Assembly (NCBI GenBank): GCA_015039365.1 | Contig: WION01000084.1 | Coordinates: 62,001 to 126,000 of the forward strand | Reading direction: 5' to 3' | DNA from: Amanita rubescens | Taxonomy: Eukaryota; Basidiomycota; Agaricomycetes; Agaricales; Amanitaceae | Length of the DNA stretch: 64,000 bases | Shown: positions 22,521-34,185 of the stretch, piece by piece | Layout of the letters: each line of letters opens with the position of its first letter | How positions within the stretch are numbered: the first letter of the stretch is position 1 | Made by a program: the position numbers and the translations under genes | Notes under the pieces: model-generated | Seen by the model: only the letters and a program-made list of their open reading frames with translations | Told to the model about the DNA's origin: nothing | Databases searched by the model: none

Positions 22521-23961
22521 ATGACACAGGCATCCAAGGTCGAGATTGCTATAGCAGCGGTGACGGCTTGTGCGAGCCTCATGTCTTTGGTCGGCTCGGC
22601 ACTCATTTTGGTCTGCTACGCCATTCTACCGTTCGACCGTCATTTTCGTCACGTCTTGATTCTGAATCTCGCAACATCTGGTAGGCGACCGTTAATGCAT
22701 TTCCATTACTGTGCCCGGCTGATAGACGAACAGACTTTCTTCATTCCCTAAACAACGTTGTCCCCGATCTGCACATCGTTTCGCACAAGAAAGATTTGGC
22801 TCGTAGCCCTGCCTGCGTTTTCAACGGTTTTGCTACTCAGGTTACCGTTCAGGTAATTCCATGCGTCATGACCCTATCAATGAAGTTGACATAATATAAA
22901 GGCGACGGATTGTGCTGTGTTGGCGATTACAATAACTACGGTATATGCGATTACTAAGAGGGCAACTATATCATCAATGTCAGGAGGGCGATGGGAATGG
23001 AGATGGATAGTGCTGCTCACCTGTAGTATTTGGATTTTACCTATCTTCACGGGTGCGGTCAAAGTTTCATACCAAAAGACGCTGAAACAAATTCTTACTC
23101 TAGGATTCCTGGGCCTGGCGATGGAATGGTACAGTCCAGTCTCGGGAAGTTGGTTAGTGCCATCTTGGTGGTTACATATTGTAGACCTGACAATTTTGCG
23201 ATGGTTCAATAGGTGCTGGTTGGAAGCCAAGCCAGTTTATCTTCGTTACGTGCTAATGCACGGTTGGCGATTCTTGTTTATTTTCATCGAGGCACGTTAC
23301 AGTTGGTCCTAGCCTAACTCCGACACTAACGCGAACTAGATTGGACTCTTCATCTATCTAGTTCGTATCTTCAACAATGAGAAAGCGTTGTTATCTTTGA
23401 CGAGTTGTTCTAAAGGATATCCACCTTCGACGGCACTATCGAATGGTGTCGGAGAGCATTTCATCACGAAACATGGCTTCTCGTATCGCCTTTGATGAAC
23501 CAAGGCGTGAGTCAGCCATGCGACCTCCCGTCGGCGGATTCTCAATGCACGTTCTCAATGCGGGTGAAAAGCTGGGCGGGGCACATGACAGATACGCCGC
23601 CAGTCCCAGTGAGGCGTCCAACGTAGGCCTAATTGAACAAAACAAGTCCCGCCGCGTGTTTCATTGGTTTTCCCGCATATCGGGGCTACGGGGAACAAGC
23701 CAAACAGCTAGCTCTTTCTCTTCAGATACCCAACACCAGGCAGTTCAACGGGCACTTCTACTTAATGCCTACCCTTTGGCGTACATCATACTCTGGATTC
23801 CTGCACTTGCCAATCGGTTAATCGAGGCAACTGGAAGTTCAAGCATCCCGATGCAATTTTTGCAGGTGACTGCACAGCTAATCGGGTTAGCAAATGCATT
23901 GACCTACGGCTGGAATGAAAAAGTTGCGGAACTGCTGAAGGAGAAATTTGCAAGCCGATAG
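22521..23961 (+). CDS. Git3-like 7TM G-protein-coupled receptor, copy 2
   Basis: Seven exons (22521-22680, 22734-22852, 22902-23052, 23104-23152, 23213-23291, 23340-23360, 23416-23961), 374 aa. Exons 1, 2, 4, 5 and 6 have the same lengths as in copies 1 and 3 (160, 119, 49, 79, 21 bp). The 7TM pattern matches copy 1, including LILNLATSDFL, ATDCAVLAITITTVYAI and AYPLAYIILWIPALANRLIE. The intron after exon 5 has a GC donor (GAG|GCACGT) where both sister genes have GAG|GTATG, so it is either a GC-AG intron or a mutated donor. The cytoplasmic loop is diverged. It shares a divergent promoter region with the kinase-like gene ending at 22163. Confidence 0.82.
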
Positions 23962-24807
23962 ATCCGCTTATCACGGACGATTACACGTCATGTCACGACA
24001 TTTTTATGTAATGTCGCCTCACATCTCTCCTTCAAACTCTAAACTTAAATGTAGAAAATATTAAAACGTGTATCAGAGCACCTCGCAAAATATACCCAGC
24101 CCTTTTTTCGGAGATGATGATACTTAGACTAATTATTCTGCTAATTTTATGTCCGACGTCATCATGTCTTGTTTCCGTTCTCCCAAGCGGTTATAAAGGA
24201 TTGCTGGTCTCCTGACGTATCAAGATCCGCTGGTCAGACGGAGAGAGAAACACTGGGCCATTTCATTGCATGCTTAATGGGCTTGGCATGTCGTCGTTCA
24301 CAGCAGCTGTTGCAAGTCCGGCGTTCCTACCCGGCGCTGTATCTGTTGACCGGTGTTTGTGCACGCTGATTTTGGCAACTCACCTTCAAGCGTGGGCATG
24401 TGGTTCAATTCTTCGGTGCGGTTAGCTCCTTGCCCTTAGGCCAACGTATCTAATCAATATTCTGTAGGGAGAAACTACGTGGATGGGCCCATGTCTATAT
24501 GCTACGGAAGACTACGTGACAGCATTTAGTCGATCTTGGGCTTCGCGATATTGTGCTGCATACAAAAGAAGCTCATTTTGCAGTGATTCTGGCCATTGTC
24601 AATGGTCGAGGCGCGCCTCAATGCGGGTATACGAGGTCTGAACGTGGTTGATGTCTGGGTCTGTCAACACTTGCCACAGTTGCTGCTGTATCGAAAACCC
24701 CGAAGATGACTGGGCTGCTGTGATTGGGTTTTCCTTTTTGCCCCTACGCTTTCTAACCAGTTTCTTTCTCAACGTTCCATTCATTTCATTGCTAACGGCA
24801 TTTATTC
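23962..24807. other. intergenic between receptor copies 2 and 3
   Basis: No coding region of interest. A pyrimidine-rich segment near 24725-24790 directly precedes the ATG at 24808 and probably belongs to its promoter. Confidence 0.5.
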
Positions 24808-26235
24808 ATGTCCCAAGCATCAACGGTCCAGATTGCGATGGCAGCAGTGACGGCCAGTACGAACATCTTATCCGTCAGCGGCTCTGCATTCATATTGGTG
24901 TGCTACACCATCTTACCATTCGACGGCCATTTTCGCCACATCTTGATTCTCAACCTAACAGTGACCGGTAGACGTCCTCTCATGCTTTGCTATATCACGA
25001 CTAGGCTGACAGAATTGTAGACTTTCTTCATGCCGTAAACAACATTGCTATCAGCTCATACGTCCTGGTACACAGGACAAATCTAGATCCAGGTTGTGCG
25101 TGCGTTTTCAATGGCTTTGTCGGCCAGGTTACCTCTCAGGTAATTCAATACATGAAAATTTGCCGGTCGAGCTGACATGACGAAAGGCTACCGATTGCTC
25201 TATCCTGGCGATTACAATAACTACAGTATATGCAATCACTAGGGGGACAGTTGAATCAACGTTCTCACCAAGAAGGCTATACGAGCGAATCGTGTTACTT
25301 AGTTGTTCTATATGGGCTTTACCCCTTTTCACAGGTACGACGCATTGTACGCACCGAAAAATACTGAAACTTATTCCTTATCACAGGGTTCCTGGCCTTA
25401 GGGATGGGATGGTATGGCCCGGTCACGGGAAGCCGGTAAATCTCTTTTGTTGTTTACGTGGTCCAGAACTGAGGGATCTGCGTGTATTGACAGGTGTTGG
25501 ATAAAAGAAAATCCAAAGTATCTTCGTTACGTGCTGACTCACGGCTGGCGTTTCTTGTTTATTATTATAGAGGTATGCCTCAGTTCACCGCTGACCTACT
25601 TCCATGCTAATACCAACTAGATTGGACTCTTCATCTATATGGTGCGAATTCCAATAGTTGTCTTGCGTCACAATCTTTAACGATTCAATTTGAAGGATGT
25701 CTATCTTCGGCGGCACTATCGAATGATGGCAAAGAGTATACCACCGTGGAATCCTGATCCTCCCCCCGCTCATTGCGAACCCTACGGAGGTTCGACTCTG
25801 GGTTCTTCTATATCAGAGGCATCAATTCAGGCTGTTGACGTGGGCGAACAGCAAGACAACAAGTCATCCACGTCCTCAGTTACCTTGGTCCGACAAAATA
25901 AGCCTTGTCGCGCGCTTCATTGGTTCTCGCGCATATCGGGCCTACGAGCAAGCCGATCGGGTAGCGATTTGTCCGCAGACACCCCATATTTGACAGTTCA
26001 CAAAGCGCTCCTCCTCAATGCGTACCCGTTGGCGTATATCATACTATGGCTTCCTGCCATTGCCAATCGGTTGATTGAGGCAACCGGGCATTCAAGCACT
26101 GTGATGCAGTTTCTGCAGTTGACTTCACAACTAGTAGGTCTAGCGAACGCGTTGACTTATGGTTGGAACGAAAGAGTGGAGAGGCAGCTAAAAGAAAAGT
26201 TTTCAAAGCGATCAATTGCCAATAACAAGGCATGA
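24808..26235 (+). CDS. Git3-like 7TM G-protein-coupled receptor, copy 3
   Basis: Seven exons (24808-24967, 25021-25139, 25187-25334, 25387-25435, 25494-25572, 25621-25641, 25696-26235), 371 aa, all joins in frame. Same helix order and landmark motifs as copies 1 and 2 (ATDCSILAITITTVYAI, RFLFIIIEIGLFIYM, AYPLAYIILWLPAIANRLIE, LTYGWNE). In the pre-TM5 block the Trp of copies 1 and 2 is an Arg (GSRCW). The Ngaro element begins 69 bp after the stop, so it probably sits in or near the 3' untranslated region or terminator. Confidence 0.84.
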
Positions 26236-26303
26236 AGATGACGTTACATATTCTAATGTCGTATCACCAGATCCTAGTGTTAGCGGTGTAGTTAAAAATT
26301 GCT

Positions 26304-26474
26304 CCACGATAACCCGCTAGGATTATCTAAGGATAAGTTCGGAGGGCGCTGATCGATTTCGGCATCTCCCCGATCGCGAGAAGACGCGCCTGGCCTGGAC
26401 GCGTCTTCTCATCCTTTCTCTCTCTCCTCCACCTCGTCGTCGCTAGTATTTACGTATTCTCGTCCTCCTTTTCA
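26304..26474 (+). repeat. Ngaro terminal repeat A1
   Basis: About 171 bp from ccacgataacccgctag to ctcctttttca-like sequence, repeated as A2 (31724-31870 + 55124-55152). It contains the inverted pair gacgcg...cgcgtc (gagaagacgcgcc / ggacgcgtcttctc), able to form a stable hairpin, and probably the promoter of the element, since the first gene starts 13 bp later. Confidence 0.9.
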
Positions 26475-26486
26475 AATCTTCACTAA

Positions 26487-27890
26487 ATGATGATTACCCC
26501 GGCCGAAACTCAGCCGCAAACCCAACAAACCCAACCATCTCCTTCCCAAAGGAGGAAAACTCACAGGGATGCAGAGTATACCGCACTCCTTCGTGACCTT
26601 CCCAGGGCTAAAAAGCTCGAGCGGAACCGTGAAATCAAAGCCCGGAACGAGCAGCGTGCGATTTCACGCGCATATAGGGACCAAAACCCCGATGAGGATA
26701 TCGAGGGCGGTCGATATTCCTCTGATGAGTCCCTCCTGACCCTTTCTGAGGGTGAAGATGACGCGCCCCCTTCCGCCTCGCAGCAGGCACGCAATTTTCT
26801 GTCTACCATGTCCCCCGGCACTGCTTCCTCTTGGTTTAAGAAGGTCCTTCCCAAGCGAGCCCGGAGCATCAATGACGCCCCGGAGGATGATTCCTCATCT
26901 AATATGGCCACGGCTTTACAGCGCGCTAAGCGCCGGCATGCGGCCCGCAGACCTGAGGCCAAAATTGAAGACGGAGAAGTCCCGAGCCCTGGATTCAGCA
27001 TTTACCACTTTGACCTATATGCGACCGAAACATACATCCCGTTGTCCTTGTTTACAAACGCCAACCTCAGGATCATCTCCCGAGAAGGTGGTTCACTGCC
27101 ATTCAAGAAGACCTTGTCCACAGATCGCTCCGGCAAATCGGTCAGAATTTTAGACACCTTCCAGTTTGAAAAACTACATGGCTCAGAGAAAGACCTATCC
27201 CATACGAAGTGGACACAGGCAGCCGGTAATTATATGCGCTTCTGCCAAGAGGTAGGCGGCCCATCTTGGCACCAGCGCTGGTTCGACCACTTTTCCTACC
27301 TCGATGGGCGCGAGGACTCGGAGGAGAACTTTGAGGCTATCAAATCTGTCGATATACAAATCCGTAAAGACTACTCCTCGGACCCTTTCGAATTCCAAAA
27401 AATCTACGCCTACATGCAAGTCGAAAAGGCAATTCGGGAAATTGAGATGAAGCAAATTAAACACTCCAACGACAGCTCTTACTATAAAGGACAATCTTCA
27501 TCCCAATCATCCAGATTTTCGCATTCCAAACCCTCTGCCGGCCAACCCTCTACTTCCCGGCCCTTTCAGAACCGCACCGGCGGTGATCCCTCATCCGCCG
27601 CGTGCGTTATATGCGCCAAGAAGGGACATGTTTTCAGCACCTGTCAGTCCTCCTCTTTTGACGACGGCAAAGCCCTCTCCTGTAGGGCAGAGGATGGAAA
27701 CCTTATCTCCATCCGAGGAAAATCTTCCGTTTGCAGAAGCTGGAATATCAGAGGCTCAAATTCCACAGCCTGCAATAACCATGGACAAGACAAGCGTGTC
27801 CACATCTGTTCCTTCTGTGGCGATAAGTCACACCATGCCTTCTCTTGGACTTGTCGCCGCGACCCTTCCAAGTCGTCTCCGCAGAACTGA
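26487..27890 (+). CDS. Ngaro element Gag-like protein
   Basis: Single exon, 467 aa, starting 13 bp after repeat A1. The N-terminus is Gln/Pro/Arg rich. The middle (about 170-320) is a helix-rich Gag-like core with TFQFEKLHG and WFDHFSYLDG. The C-terminus carries two zinc-knuckle-like motifs: CVICAKKGHVFSTC (CX2CX4HX4C, near 374-387) and CSFCGDKSHHAFSWTC (CX2CX4HX6C, near 439-454). These fit an RNA-binding structural protein. Its 3' end overlaps the RT gene in another frame, so the RT must be made by a frame change, re-initiation or a separate transcript. Confidence 0.82.
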   Translation: MMITPAETQPQTQQTQPSPSQRRKTHRDAEYTALLRDLPRAKKLERNREIKARNEQRAISRAYRDQNPDEDIEGGRYSSDESLLTLSEGEDDAPPSASQQARNFLSTMSPGTASSWFKKVLPKRARSINDAPEDDSSSNMATALQRAKRRHAARRPEAKIEDGEVPSPGFSIYHFDLYATETYIPLSLFTNANLRIISREGGSLPFKKTLSTDRSGKSVRILDTFQFEKLHGSEKDLSHTKWTQAAGNYMRFCQEVGGPSWHQRWFDHFSYLDGREDSEENFEAIKSVDIQIRKDYSSDPFEFQKIYAYMQVEKAIREIEMKQIKHSNDSSYYKGQSSSQSSRFSHSKPSAGQPSTSRPFQNRTGGDPSSAACVICAKKGHVFSTCQSSSFDDGKALSCRAEDGNLISIRGKSSVCRSWNIRGSNSTACNNHGQDKRVHICSFCGDKSHHAFSWTCRRDPSKSSPQN

Positions 27891-29856
27891 CAAGCCCTAT
27901 TTTGACTTCTTGCCCACGGTTTTCCACCGCCTGCCATTACCTTACAGCCTACCGTCGCACGACAGAATATTAAACAAAATCGTAACCCCGTATAATGCTG
28001 ATGCCTTCGAGTCTCTTCTTGCCAAACACAAGCTGTCCGACTTTTACCCCTTCTTGGTCCGGAATCTCCGGAATGGTCTTCCCCTCGGAGAATTCCCAGA
28101 TATAACAGAACACGTAATTTTCCCAATGCACCAAGCTTCACTGCAATACATGGATCACATCGACGCATACCTGGCAGATGAAGTTTCAGCTGGAAGGATG
28201 AGTGGTCCCTTCTCTCGTGAAGATGTCACCCTCATCCTCAGAGGCCCTTTCCAATGCTCACCTATTGTGGTTGACGTCCAACCTGATAAGTTGAGAATCT
28301 GTCGTCACCTGTCAAAAGGAGATAAAACGCGTTCTTCTACGAACTCCTTCATCGATACCGAAAAGTTTCCCACCAGATTCGGTTCAGCCGCCGAGATGGC
28401 CGAGATCGTGAGTCTTATCCCTCCCTTCCTACCATCCCCCCTACCCTACCACACTCCCTTCCTACCACCACATACTATGCGTACGTGCACCCCATCCCAT
28501 CCCGCACCCCATCCTACCCCTACCAAAGCGCTACCTACCCTGCCCTACTTCTTACCCTTATGCTCCTTACCCCATCAAAAACCTCAACTTACCATGACCA
28601 CGACCCCAGATTGCCAGCGCCCCGCCCGGCGCTGAAGCTATGACACTCGACATTGCCAAATTTCACCGCACCTGCCCCATCCTACCACAGCATAAGCCTT
28701 GGTTCGTAGTCCAAGGCTCTTCTGGCTTCTTCATTGATCACGCTTGCCCCTTCGGTTGCTCCTCCGCTAGTAGCAGCGCCGGCATGATCGCCAACGCAGC
28801 CATAGATATTTGGGAGGCAGAAGGGATTTTCCCAATCATCAAATACGAAGATGACCTTTGCATCTTTAGATTTCCCGTTATTCAGGGCCCCTTCCCGGGT
28901 ATCCCCAGTTCGTCACACCACTTTGCTTACGATCGATCCTCAGCCTTAGATTTGATCAAAGACCTAAACATACCCTGGCACCCCGAAAAAGGCCAGGACT
29001 TTGATACCACCTTTAAATATATAGGATTCCTATGGAATGTTGACTCCCGTATCGTCTCCTTACCAGAGGATAAGAGGTTAAAATTCCTGGAGAGAGTGAG
29101 AATATTCATCTCATCCTTCGAGGTGAACCGTTGTGTTGTCAAAGACGTCATGAAGATTCATGGCTCCCTTTGCCATATCTCATACGTCTACCCAGAAGGT
29201 CGTACTATCCCTAACCTACCTAACCCCCATGCTTACCCTTTCCCACAGGTCGCAACCGTCTGGCCTCTTTATCAAACTTCATAGCCTCATTCTCAAATGA
29301 ATTTGAGAGGCGATACCCCCCAAAGCCTCTCATCAATGACCTTCGATGGTGGAACACGACACTATCCGAACTCGGCAGATTCCGCCCCCTTGTCAACCTT
29401 GTAACCACAGACCCAAATGTCTACGTCGATGCCTCTACCTCTTGGGGTATCGGTATCTGGTTCGACAGAAAATGGGATGCCTGGAAGCTTGCTGATTCCT
29501 GGAAGGGCCCCTGCCGCGACATAGGCTGGCTCGAAGGCATTGCCCTTGAATTCCTTATTTACACCCTCGCCGTCCTTAAATTTTCTGACAAACGGATCAT
29601 TATCCACTCGGACAACAAAGGCGTTATTGGCGCCTTTGACAAAGGAAGATGTCGCAACTTCGAAATTAACCTATCCATTCGCCGTTCTGCGGCAATACTT
29701 GCCTCCAACAATTTACTGCCAGTCCTCGTCTACGTCGAATCTGAATCTAATCGGGCCGACCCAATCTCGCGTGGGATTCTCGGGTCTCCCGAACTTAGAC
29801 TCAAAACCAAATTCGATATGCCGGATGAACTCCGGAGGTTTTTTCTTCATGTTTAA
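27694..29856 (+). CDS. Ngaro reverse transcriptase-RNase H
   Basis: Three exons (27694-28407, 28610-29198, 29249-29856), 636 aa. The start is uncertain; I chose the ATG at 27694 inside the Gag overlap. The first intron is long (202 bp) and made of C/T-rich ccctacc-like repeats. RT signs: GPFQCSPIVV, TLDIAKFHRTCPI after the splice, and the catalytic YEDD in IIKYEDDLCIF. RNase H signs: VYVDASTSWGIG (Asp), WLEGIALEF (Glu), IIHSDNKGVIG (Asp) and ESNRADPISRG. The gene ends inside the start of the recombinase gene: its TAA at 29854 follows the recombinase ATG at 29849 by two bases. Confidence 0.85.
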
Positions 29857-31296
29857 GTTCCGACCACGACCTGAAGGGGGCAGCTCTGCCTCCCCGAGGG
29901 AAGAAGGGAACTCGATAAAGGAACGCACCAACAATTCTTCCTACAACATTCACTTTCCCGCCCCGCTTCCTCCTTCGATTCCACCGTGCACTTCTTCACC
30001 CCGAAAAACACTTTCTTGTTCTTGTTCTTCTTCTCTACCTACTCCCAAAATCGAAAAAGAAATCAAACCTAAACCCGAAATTCCCGCCTCTTCTCTCAGA
30101 CCAAAAGTTTCCGCTGCTGACCGCATTCGTTCTTGGAACACGCCATACTCCATCAAATTTAAAGACAAGCTTTCCGAATCCCTCCCACCCGAATTAATCA
30201 ATACCCTCCAATCGACCATCTTCAAAGCTTTAGCCCCCAGTACCCGAAATTCTTACGGTGCCAGTATCCTTCGCTTCATTGAATTCTGTGACAAGTTTAA
30301 TATTCCAGAGACTTCCCGTATGCCCGCTTCTAATGTCCTACTTGCTGCCTTCATCTCTGAACATGCCGGAACGTGTTCTGGCTCCTGTATTACAAATTGG
30401 ATGTCAGGACTTAAAGCCTGGCACGACTTCAACGGTGCCCCTTGGCATGGTGACTCCCGGCTCGTCCACTTAACTAGATCAACTGCTAATAAAGAAGGAA
30501 AAAAATTCTCTCGACCTCAACGTAACCCCATTACCCTCGAGCATCTCCGTGCATTACACTCACGCCTAACCTTATCGGACCCGTTACACGCGGCCACTTG
30601 GGCCATAGCCTGTTGCGCCTTCTGGGGTTGCCGTCGTCTCGGCGAACTAACTATCCTTTCCCGTTCCGCTTTCGACCCCAAATTTCATGTCACCAAAAAC
30701 ATAACTCTAAAAAACAAATTCGACGCCAATGTCCTTAAGTCAGTTTCCTTCCCAATTCCGTGGACCAAATCCGCGAAAGAACGTGGCGGCAGGATTGTCC
30801 TGACGGCTCGTTCTGACGACCTTTGCCCAATAGCTGCTTTGCTCAACCACTTACACGTTCGTCCCCCCCCTACCCCATGCTTCCTCATACTCACATAATC
30901 CTCCACATGCAGGTAAACCTTAATGTTCCCAACAATCTCCCACTCTTCTCCGCTTCCAAACCTGATGGCTCGTTCTCGCTTCCCATCAAAAAAGATTTCC
31001 TCAACCTATGCAAAAAACTCCTAACCTCACCTACACTCTCGTCCTTCGCCGGCCACAGCTTCAGAATAGGTGGAACCATTGAACTCCTCTTGTCAGGAGT
31101 CTCCCCCGAAGTGGTTGCTTCCCTCGGCGAATGGTCTTCCATGGCGTTTCTTCTCTACTGGCGTAAAATTGATGACATCATCCCACAGCATATCTTTAAA
31201 GCTTACGATCGTAATAAGCTTATTGCAGTTGCTACTGAATTAGAATCATTCCGCATTAGAAATAACATATCTTCTACCTTAGCAACGAACACATAA
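29849..31296 (+). CDS. Ngaro tyrosine recombinase
   Basis: Two exons (29849-30856, 30913-31296), 463 aa. After a Ser/Pro-rich leader, a core-binding region includes YGASILRFIEFCDKFNIPE. Catalytic residues: box I Arg in AFWGCRRLGELTI, HxxR in GHSFRIGG, the Trp in LGEWSS and the nucleophile Tyr in LLYWRKID. It integrates the element's circular DNA copy and replaces the integrase of LTR elements. The ATG overlaps the end of the RT gene (ATGTTTAA), an arrangement that allows coupled translation. No inactivating mutation seen. Confidence 0.87.
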
Positions 31297-31412
31297 CATG
31301 TACCACTACCTCACCCTCTTTGCAATCACACTCCTTTCCTGTGCTTTTAGCTTTGTTTGGGGGAACCTCGGGCGCGCAGCGTCCCGAGCTTGTTCTAGCT
31401 AAAGCCTTTTTT

Positions 31413-31723
31413 TGGGCAGCAAGCCCTTGCCGCTGCGCTTATCCTCCCGTTGGCACGGGTCCGGCCCGACTTCTGAGCCGTTTTGGGCCTTACCGCTTTC
31501 AGGCATTTCCCTCAACGCGATTCCCGCTTTCAGCATCCCCAAAAGGAAATGCCACGTGAAAGCCCACGGCCCCCGGCTCACCCCCCAAACCAAAGCAAAA
31601 TGAATAAACATTTAACTTTGGAAAAGGTTTAAAAACACACAACCGTTTGGCGATAGATTCATTTACATATAATCTTGAGCCTCCCTCACTGTTAATCGAC
31701 ATAAGCCCGACAAAGAACTTATT
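31413..31723 (+). repeat. Ngaro repeat B1
   Basis: A 311-bp copy of the sequence also at 55178-55488 (B2), from tgggcagcaagccc to caaagaacttatt. No difference was noticed between the copies. It contains a Gly/Pro-codon-like GC-rich half and an AT-rich half; open frames in it are not genes. Confidence 0.93.
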
Positions 31724-31870
31724 CCACGATAACCCGCTAGGATTATCTAAGGATAAGTTCGGAGGGCGCTGATCGATTTCGGCATCTCCCCGATCGCGAG
31801 AAGACGCGCCTGGCCTGGACGCGTCTTCTCATCCTTTCTCTCTCTCCTCCACCTCGTCGTCGCTAGTATT
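31724..31870 (+). repeat. Ngaro repeat A2, left part
   Basis: Identical by eye to 26304-26450. It is broken after gctagtatt by Copia element A; the remainder of A2 resumes at 55124. The last five bases (gtatt, 31866-31870) are the target duplication. Confidence 0.93.
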
Positions 31871-32277
31871 TGACGAAGAAGACAGGTCTACGCGAGAGCG
31901 TGTCCACAGCATGAGCAGGTGCAATAGCTTACCTATTGCGATATGATCTTAGCACTACCCTTCGGCGTAGTAGTGATAGTAAGAGGAAGAGAATGGATTG
32001 TCCTATTCTACGATATAGGACAGGTTTATATACTAAGAGAGAACAAATATGTATCTACATATGTGTAAGCGTATAGTATAGATGAGAAGATATGGCGTGC
32101 TAAGCACACCATAAGGTGCGATCATGAGTCTATCATGATGTCACCATGATATCATAATGAATTCATTATGATGTCATCTCTATGTCATACATAAAGGATG
32201 ACGCGAGCGATATGAGTAATACTGATTGTAGTCAATCAGTAGTTAATCATTCTATAAATATAATTCTATATTTAACA
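31871..32277 (-). repeat. 3' LTR of element A
   Basis: 407 bp, TG...CA termini (read on plus: tgacgaagaag...tttaaca). Directly after it (32278-32288) lies the polypurine tract of A, seen on plus as caccccttcgc. It differs from the LTRs of B at a handful of positions. Confidence 0.95.
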
Positions 32278-32880
32278 CACCCCTTCGCTTAGATATCCTT
32301 TATTTAAAGTCTATGATGTTTTCATCATAGAAGGGATCTATATCCGATTCTTGTTGATCAATAAGACCATCAAGAAGTTCCATCAACTTCTTGTGTGATA
32401 GACGATCAATTCCATCTAATTCAAGATTTTGCCAATCAAGAATTAGTTTCGTCAAATCACGGATTTCCTCTGTTTCTAATCGGTCTGGTCTTTTGATTAA
32501 TGCATTTGTAGAAGTCGGATATTCTTCTAAAGAAAGTCCCAATCGTTCTCTAAAGAATTTGACCTTTTCAAAGGATAAATTCTTAGTCATGAGATCCGCA
32601 TTCTGCTCGTTGGTTGGTATATATTCGAGGACTACCTTTTTAGTCTCGATCAACTCGCGAACGAAATGATAGCGAATATCAATATGTTTGGAACGATGTT
32701 CTTGTGCAGGATTTTGTGCCCAAAATATAGCGCCTTGGTTATCTACGCTAAGTAAGATGCTATTTATGGGTGCACCTATTTCGTAAAATAGATTTTCAAC
32801 CCATGCAATTTGTCTTGCAGCATCTGATAAAGATATGTATTCTGCTTCAGTCGAAGACAGAGCTACAGTCTTTTGTTTTC

Positions 32881-33287
32881 TGTTAAATATAGAATTATAT
32901 TTATAGAATGATTAACTACTGATTGACTATAATCAATGTTACTCATATCGCTCACGTCATCCTTTATGTATGACATAGAGATGACATCATAATGACTTCA
33001 TTATGATATCATGGTGACATCATGATAGACTCATGATCACATCTTATGGTGTGCTTAACACGCCATACTTTCTCATCTATACTATACGCTTACACATATG
33101 TAGACACATATTTGTTCTCTCTTAGTATATAAACCTGTCCTGTATCGTAGAATAGGACAATCCATTCTCTTCCTCTTACTATCACTACTACGCCGAAGGG
33201 TAGTGCTAAGATCATATCGCAATAGGTAAGCTATTGCACCTGCTCATGCTGTGGACACGCTCTCGCGTAGACCTGTCTTCTTCGTCA
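32881..33287 (+). repeat. 5' LTR of element B
   Basis: 407 bp, tgttaaatata...cttcttcgtca. Contains the TATA-like tatataaac at about 33125-33140, a likely promoter, and short near-palindromes (atcatgatagactcatgat; tcataatgacttcattatga) in the upstream part that could bind regulators. Confidence 0.95.
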
Positions 33288-33300
33288 GGTTATGGGCCCC
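33288..33300 (+). promoter_or_regulatory. primer-binding site of element B (half tRNA-iMet)
   Basis: GGTTATGGGCCCC follows the LTR directly. It complements GGGCCCAUAACC, the anticodon arm of eukaryotic initiator tRNA-Met, not the 3' CCA end. This is the half-tRNA priming known for Drosophila copia and yeast Ty5 (hemiviruses). The same site occurs at 37882, 59328 and, inverted, 54704-54716. Confidence 0.88.
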
Positions 33301-33439
33301 GCCGTCGATATTGCCAGGACCCACATCGCCGCTCGCTTGCTCGTCATCCGACATGATGTCCCACTGGTATAGTATCGCAGCGAGCCTGATATGGTCTTAT
33401 CATCTTAAATATAACTAATCCTTGATATGGCATATGCGC

Positions 33440-33760
33440 TAATGACATGCGCCCGGACCCTAGGGCTTTAGGGGGATCTCCTAGACACCCAGGGATAAGG
33501 GTACAACCTATGTTTCTCGACGCTGGCATGGCAACGTCGGCCCCCACAGAGTTTTACTTGCCCTCTGTGATGTGACTGGGGTATTCATGCACGATATAAC
33601 ATCATAAGCCCCTAGAGGCTTTATAATACAATATGGCTCGTATATAGAAACTTCTAGTATAAAGGACGTGCTGACACCTCATTGTGGGTGGTACACGCAG
33701 TCTATTAAGGATGCGCCCTTAGGGACTCCTTTAGTCGGAATGATCGATAGGATCATTCTA
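33440..33760 (+). ncRNA. conserved structured leader of element B
   Basis: About 300 bp strongly alike 38037-38330 of element C, although the flanks differ. Three hairpins show compensatory changes: CGACG/CGTCG at 33518-33522 and 33535-33539; CACAGAG/CTCTGTG at 33545-33551 and 33563-33569; AAGCC/GGCTT at 33607-33611 and 33618-33622. Likely a packaging or dimerisation signal of the genomic RNA; the role is inference. Element A holds the same leader inverted near 54240-54560. Confidence 0.75.
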
Positions 33761-34185
33761 AGTTTGGGCTCTATGGTGATCCCATAATCCCATTTAGAAG
33801 TTTCATATTGATTACCGGTCGTGCTTATATAATGGTCTGGGGGGTTTATGGACCAGACATTATTTCTATTTACAATCGCAACGGGTAAAACCGTGGTTCG
33901 CCCAAGAGCGCTAGAGCCAGCGATTGATTTTGCATGTCATTTACAGCATTCAGGGATAATCCGAGCTTTCAAGACCGAGTGGACCTGTGGACCTGAGCTT
34001 TATCTAAGCTCGGCTTGTGACTAAGTTACTCAGGGTCGGTTGGTTTAACCGAATATGGACTGTACTCGTAACCGAGGAACTCCATATAGTCTGACATTCT
34101 AGTCTATGGCACCCTGGTAACTTAATAAAGACGAATTAGACTTTTAGCTTTAATTAAGCTTTAAGCTCATTATATTCTCTTTTAG

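Noticed and set aside
31399..31702. Open frames within Ngaro repeat B1/B2
   Set aside because: Present in both repeat copies as by-product; no similarity to proteins.
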